Below are positions 4,188 through 6,192 of a stretch of 6,192 nt of DNA, piece by piece (position 1 is the stretch's first letter; each line of letters opens with the position of its first letter). Made by a program: the position numbers and the translations under genes. This stretch comes from Candidatus Uhrbacteria bacterium (GTDB lineage Bacteria; Patescibacteriota; Patescibacteriia; UBA9934; GWF2-40-263), in contig JAHFIS010000053.1 of the NCBI GenBank assembly GCA_023246275.1, positions 1 through 6,192 of the forward strand. The letters run 5' to 3'. The notes below the pieces were generated by a model that worked only from the letters and a program-made list of their open reading frames with translations, ran no database searches and was not told the origin of the DNA.

Positions 4188-6192
4188 AGCCGTGCTTTCC
4201 AAAGTCTTCTTGATGGCGTCCCGCTTCGCGGCCGTAATGACTTCCGCGGAAGAAAGGCGGCCTCTCGCGTCCTGGATGCTCTGAGTAACCGCGCCTCCGG
4301 GATCGTTTCGCGCGTCCCTGTCGGCAAGCGCCTCGGCTTCGTCGAGCAGGGTCTCAACCTCCGCCTGAAGCGAGCGGATTTCCTGTTCCGCGCGTTCGGC
4401 ATTTTCCGCGCGACCGGAGAGGTCCTCGGTGGTCATGTCCTGCTCCTGGAACGCCTTCCAATCCTCGAGCTTTGATATGGCCGTCAGGACACGGTCGCGC
4501 AGCTCCTCGGCGTTTTGATTGTACGCCCCTTCCAATCTCGTTGAGAGGGCGCTGGAAATGGTTTGAAGCGAATCGATCGTGTCCTCGGCGGCCTGAATGT
4601 CCCCGCTGCCAATCTCCTGCATCTCCGTCTCAAATTCAAGCGCGGCATCATTGGAGAGAGACGCGGTAACCTGCTCGGTCGCGGTCGCCTTCTTTCGCTC
4701 GCGAACCACCGGTTCTTTGGCCGCGATCGTGTCCTTCAGGAATTTTAGCTGTCCCTTTAGCTCGGAAACCTTCTCGTGAACGAGCTTCTTGTCCTCCGGC
4801 GTCATTTGATCGCGTTCCGCGGCGGAGAGACGGACCGCGTTCTCCATGAGTCCTTGTCGCAGCTGCTTTCTGGCACCGGCGACCGCCTTCGGTCCTTCCG
4901 AGATGATTCTTTGCAGGTCGATCTTCGAGCCGGGAGAAAGTTCCGACGGAACGTCGGCACGCGTGGCTGATTCCGTGAACGCGTCGGTGTCAGCGAACGT
5001 TTCTCCGTTCATCCTTACCAGGTCTTTTCTCTTTTCGTTTGCGATCCGGTCCTCGACGATGTCCGAAATGAGCGGTTCGCCCATCGGTTCCGGCTTGGGG
5101 GTTTTGCCCGGTGTCAGCAAGTCGATATGCTTTGCGACGTACGCCGCGGATTCGGCGTCGAGAGCGTCCGCGTCATCGCCGATCTGCTTGCTGAAGAACT
5201 TAATTTCCCCCTTGAGCGCGGATAATTTTGAGAGAAGCTCCTGCTTTCCCTGTGACGTCAGCTTTTCCGACTGAAGGCCTCCGACGATGGACGGAATGCG
5301 CTGTTCCATGTCCTTGATCGTTGCGCTGACGGCTTCGGATCCCCACGTCGACTCTTCGGCAAGTTGCTTCGCCTCGGGCGAGCCGGGATCCAATTCCGTC
5401 GTGGGAACCATGTGGAAGAGCAACTCGGCGATTGCCCGTTTTTTGGGACCGCTGTCCCTGTCGCGGGGGTCGCTCGGCTTCAAATTGAGGAAGTCGCGGC
5501 GCGATTTCGTCTCCGCCCTGGTCAGGGCGATCAGCTGGTTGGACGCCTCGTCGACTCTCGCGTTGAGTTCCGCGTTCGTCATCCGTACCTCGACCTTCGC
5601 CGGCGCGATCTCCGTCGTCGGGGCATTTTCCGTCGCGAGTTCCTGCATGGGAGCCGCTTCCGTCGTCGGAGCGGTCGTGGCGAGTTCTGGCAGGGCGGTC
5701 TCCGTCGGGAGTAAGGACGACGGCGCCTCCGTCCAGGCAATCAGCTGCCCTCTCGCCGCTTCGCGTCCGGCCTTTCTCCCAACGTCCATGCCCGAAAGGA
5801 CGTTCGCAGCGCCACCAAGCGCCTTTTCCCGCGCGTCGCTGGTCGCCTTCGCGTCGTTCCAGGTTCGTTCGAGCGCGTTCACCTCGGAAGCCTTCGTCGT
5901 CCACGCGTCCGATGACTTGTCGACCTTCTTCATTTCGCGGACGGCCTTCATGTAGTTGGAATGTGCCGTTTCCGTCGCGTCGATTGTGTCCAGATACTCT
6001 CGCGCCTGTTTCTTCTGCTCGTTCGTCCACTCCGCCGCGTTTGCGCTCACGGAGTCGGGGGCTTTGACCGCGGCAGATGATTCCTCCTTGAGATCGGCAA
6101 TTTTTTTATGGGCCTCCTTGTCGAGAATAATCAGCTTTCGATTGCTTTCGTCCGCCCCGTCCTTCCAGACGCTCTTGATCTTGTCTGGCCAC
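4170..6192 (-). CDS. Long helical repeat protein, unknown function (N-terminus outside window)
   Basis: I do not recognise this protein. At least 673 residues are visible, and the frame stays open to the right edge. A GTG at 6050-6048 could be a start, but it has no Shine-Dalgarno site and the 47 codons upstream continue the same Lys/Glu/Ala-rich helical style, so the true start is probably beyond the window. Numbered from that GTG, there are N-terminal helices (10-106), a Thr/Glu/Ala/Pro linker (115-150), helices (156-190), a repeated module (215-290 and 367-442), and further charged helices to residue 626. There is no membrane segment, no cysteine in the visible part, and no enzymatic motif. 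Charge-rich helices with leucines suggest coiled coils or helical hairpins, hence a scaffold or structural role (inference). Its codons look less GC-biased than those of its neighbours, with more AAA, GAA and ATT. It is convergent with the hydrolase and ends in their shared hairpin. Confidence 0.8.
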   Translation of the reverse strand, partial: WPDKIKSVWKDGADESNRKLIILDKEAHKKIADLKEESSAAVKAPDSVSANAAEWTNEQKKQAREYLDTIDATETAHSNYMKAVREMKKVDKSSDAWTTKASEVNALERTWNDAKATSDAREKALGGAANVLSGMDVGRKAGREAARGQLIAWTEAPSSLLPTETALPELATTAPTTEAAPMQELATENAPTTEIAPAKVEVRMTNAELNARVDEASNQLIALTRAETKSRRDFLNLKPSDPRDRDSGPKKRAIAELLFHMVPTTELDPGSPEAKQLAEESTWGSEAVSATIKDMEQRIPSIVGGLQSEKLTSQGKQELLSKLSALKGEIKFFSKQIGDDADALDAESAAYVAKHIDLLTPGKTPKPEPMGEPLISDIVEDRIANEKRKDLVRMNGETFADTDAFTESATRADVPSELSPGSKIDLQRIISEGPKAVAGARKQLRQGLMENAVRLSAAERDQMTPEDKKLVHEKVSELKGQLKFLKDTIAAKEPVVRERKKATATEQVTASLSNDAALEFETEMQEIGSGDIQAAEDTIDSLQTISSALSTRLEGAYNQNAEELRDRVLTAISKLEDWKAFQEQDMTTEDLSGRAENAERAEQEIRSLQAEVETLLDEAEALADRDARNDPGGAVTQSIQDARGRLSSAEVITAAKRDAIKKTLESTAKKTAA
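4725..5408 (-). repeat. Internal duplication of a 76-residue helical module (5181-5408 and 4725-4952)
   Basis: Copy 1 (residues 215-290 from the GTG at 6050) and copy 2 (367-442) share two anchor blocks at the same separation. These are VPTTELDPGS against VPSELSPGS, and KLSALKGEIKFFSKQI against KVSELKGQLKFLKDTI. The distance from VP to KG is 67 residues in both. The offset between copies is 151-152 residues. Confidence 0.72.
5601..5708 (-). repeat. Degenerate Thr/Glu/Ala/Pro linker repeat
   Basis: This segment encodes three imperfect units beginning PTETALPELATTA, PTTEAAPMQELATENA and PTTEIAP, each about 13-16 residues. The DNA shows recurring TCCGTCG(T/G)CGG-like words. It separates the N-terminal helices from the repeated modules and is probably a flexible, extended linker. 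Confidence 0.7.

Noticed and set aside
3339..4475. 378-codon plus-strand frame across the hydrolase and into the convergent gene
   Set aside because: It starts with TTG inside the promoter/terminator region, crosses the strong terminator hairpins and is Arg-rich throughout. The hydrolase frame shows the catalytic triad.
5287..5955. 222-codon plus-strand frame opposite the helical repeat protein, Ser/Ala/Val-rich
   Set aside because: It is the complement of the Glu/Lys/Ala/Thr-rich coding frame. There is no ribosome site or domain, and the minus frame is open for more than 2 kb.
6048..6050. GTG as the start codon of the helical repeat protein
   Set aside because: No Shine-Dalgarno site precedes it, and the frame continues upstream for 47 codons to the edge with the same helical, charged composition.
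6099..6110. Run of seven A on the minus strand as a possible frameshift site
   Set aside because: The codons read CAT AAA AAA ATT, which does not fit the X XXY YYZ heptamer in frame, and there is no obvious stimulatory structure or useful alternative frame.

Overview
This GC-rich, gene-dense window carries six protein genes and no RNA genes, CRISPR arrays or mobile elements that I can see. Several traits suggest a small-genome bacterium, perhaps Patescibacteria/CPR: a ClpA-like ATPase reduced to one AAA+ ring and tethered to the membrane, small membrane proteins of unknown function, DUF11/CARDB surface proteins, genes without Shine-Dalgarno sites and intergenic gaps of 2 to about 95 bases. 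This placement is inference. Only pheT is a universal gene, and its fragment alone does not fix a phylum.

Layout. Bases 2-391 encode the C-terminal end of PheT, the phenylalanyl-tRNA synthetase beta chain. It ends in a hairpin terminator whose loop holds the stop codon. Bases 418-3338 form a same-strand cluster of three genes: a membrane-anchored, single-ring ClpA/ClpC-like AAA+ ATPase (418-1560); a membrane-anchored extracytoplasmic protein with two DUF11-like domains flanking a CARDB-like domain (1594-3048); and a 92-residue protein with one membrane helix and a coiled coil (3060-3338). A strong terminator at 3368-3398 closes the cluster. Next come a short promoter/RBS region and an alpha/beta-hydrolase-fold protein (3433-4167). 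The final gene (4170 to the right edge, minus strand) is convergent with the hydrolase and encodes a long, helical, internally repeated protein whose N-terminus lies outside the window. One hairpin at 4157-4187 holds both stop codons of the convergent pair.

How the parts may work together. The three cluster products are each predicted to have one N-terminal membrane helix. Positive-inside reasoning and domain biology put the AAA+ ring and the small coiled coil on the cytoplasmic side and the cysteine-rich Ig-like domains outside. The ATPase stops exactly where the second Clp ring would begin. It therefore lacks the ring that carries the ClpP-docking loop, and it is more likely a membrane-tethered unfoldase or remodeller than a conventional ClpP partner. 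A working hypothesis is a membrane-associated remodelling or quality-control unit acting with or on envelope proteins. This rests on gene order only.

Regulation. Two gene junctions have promoter-like elements that overlap a terminator, placed so that a new transcript would start inside or beyond the 5' arm of the hairpin. The three cluster genes lack Shine-Dalgarno sites and share a pyrimidine-rich CTATG start context, whereas the hydrolase has a perfect AGGAGG. None of the six stop codons is TGA.
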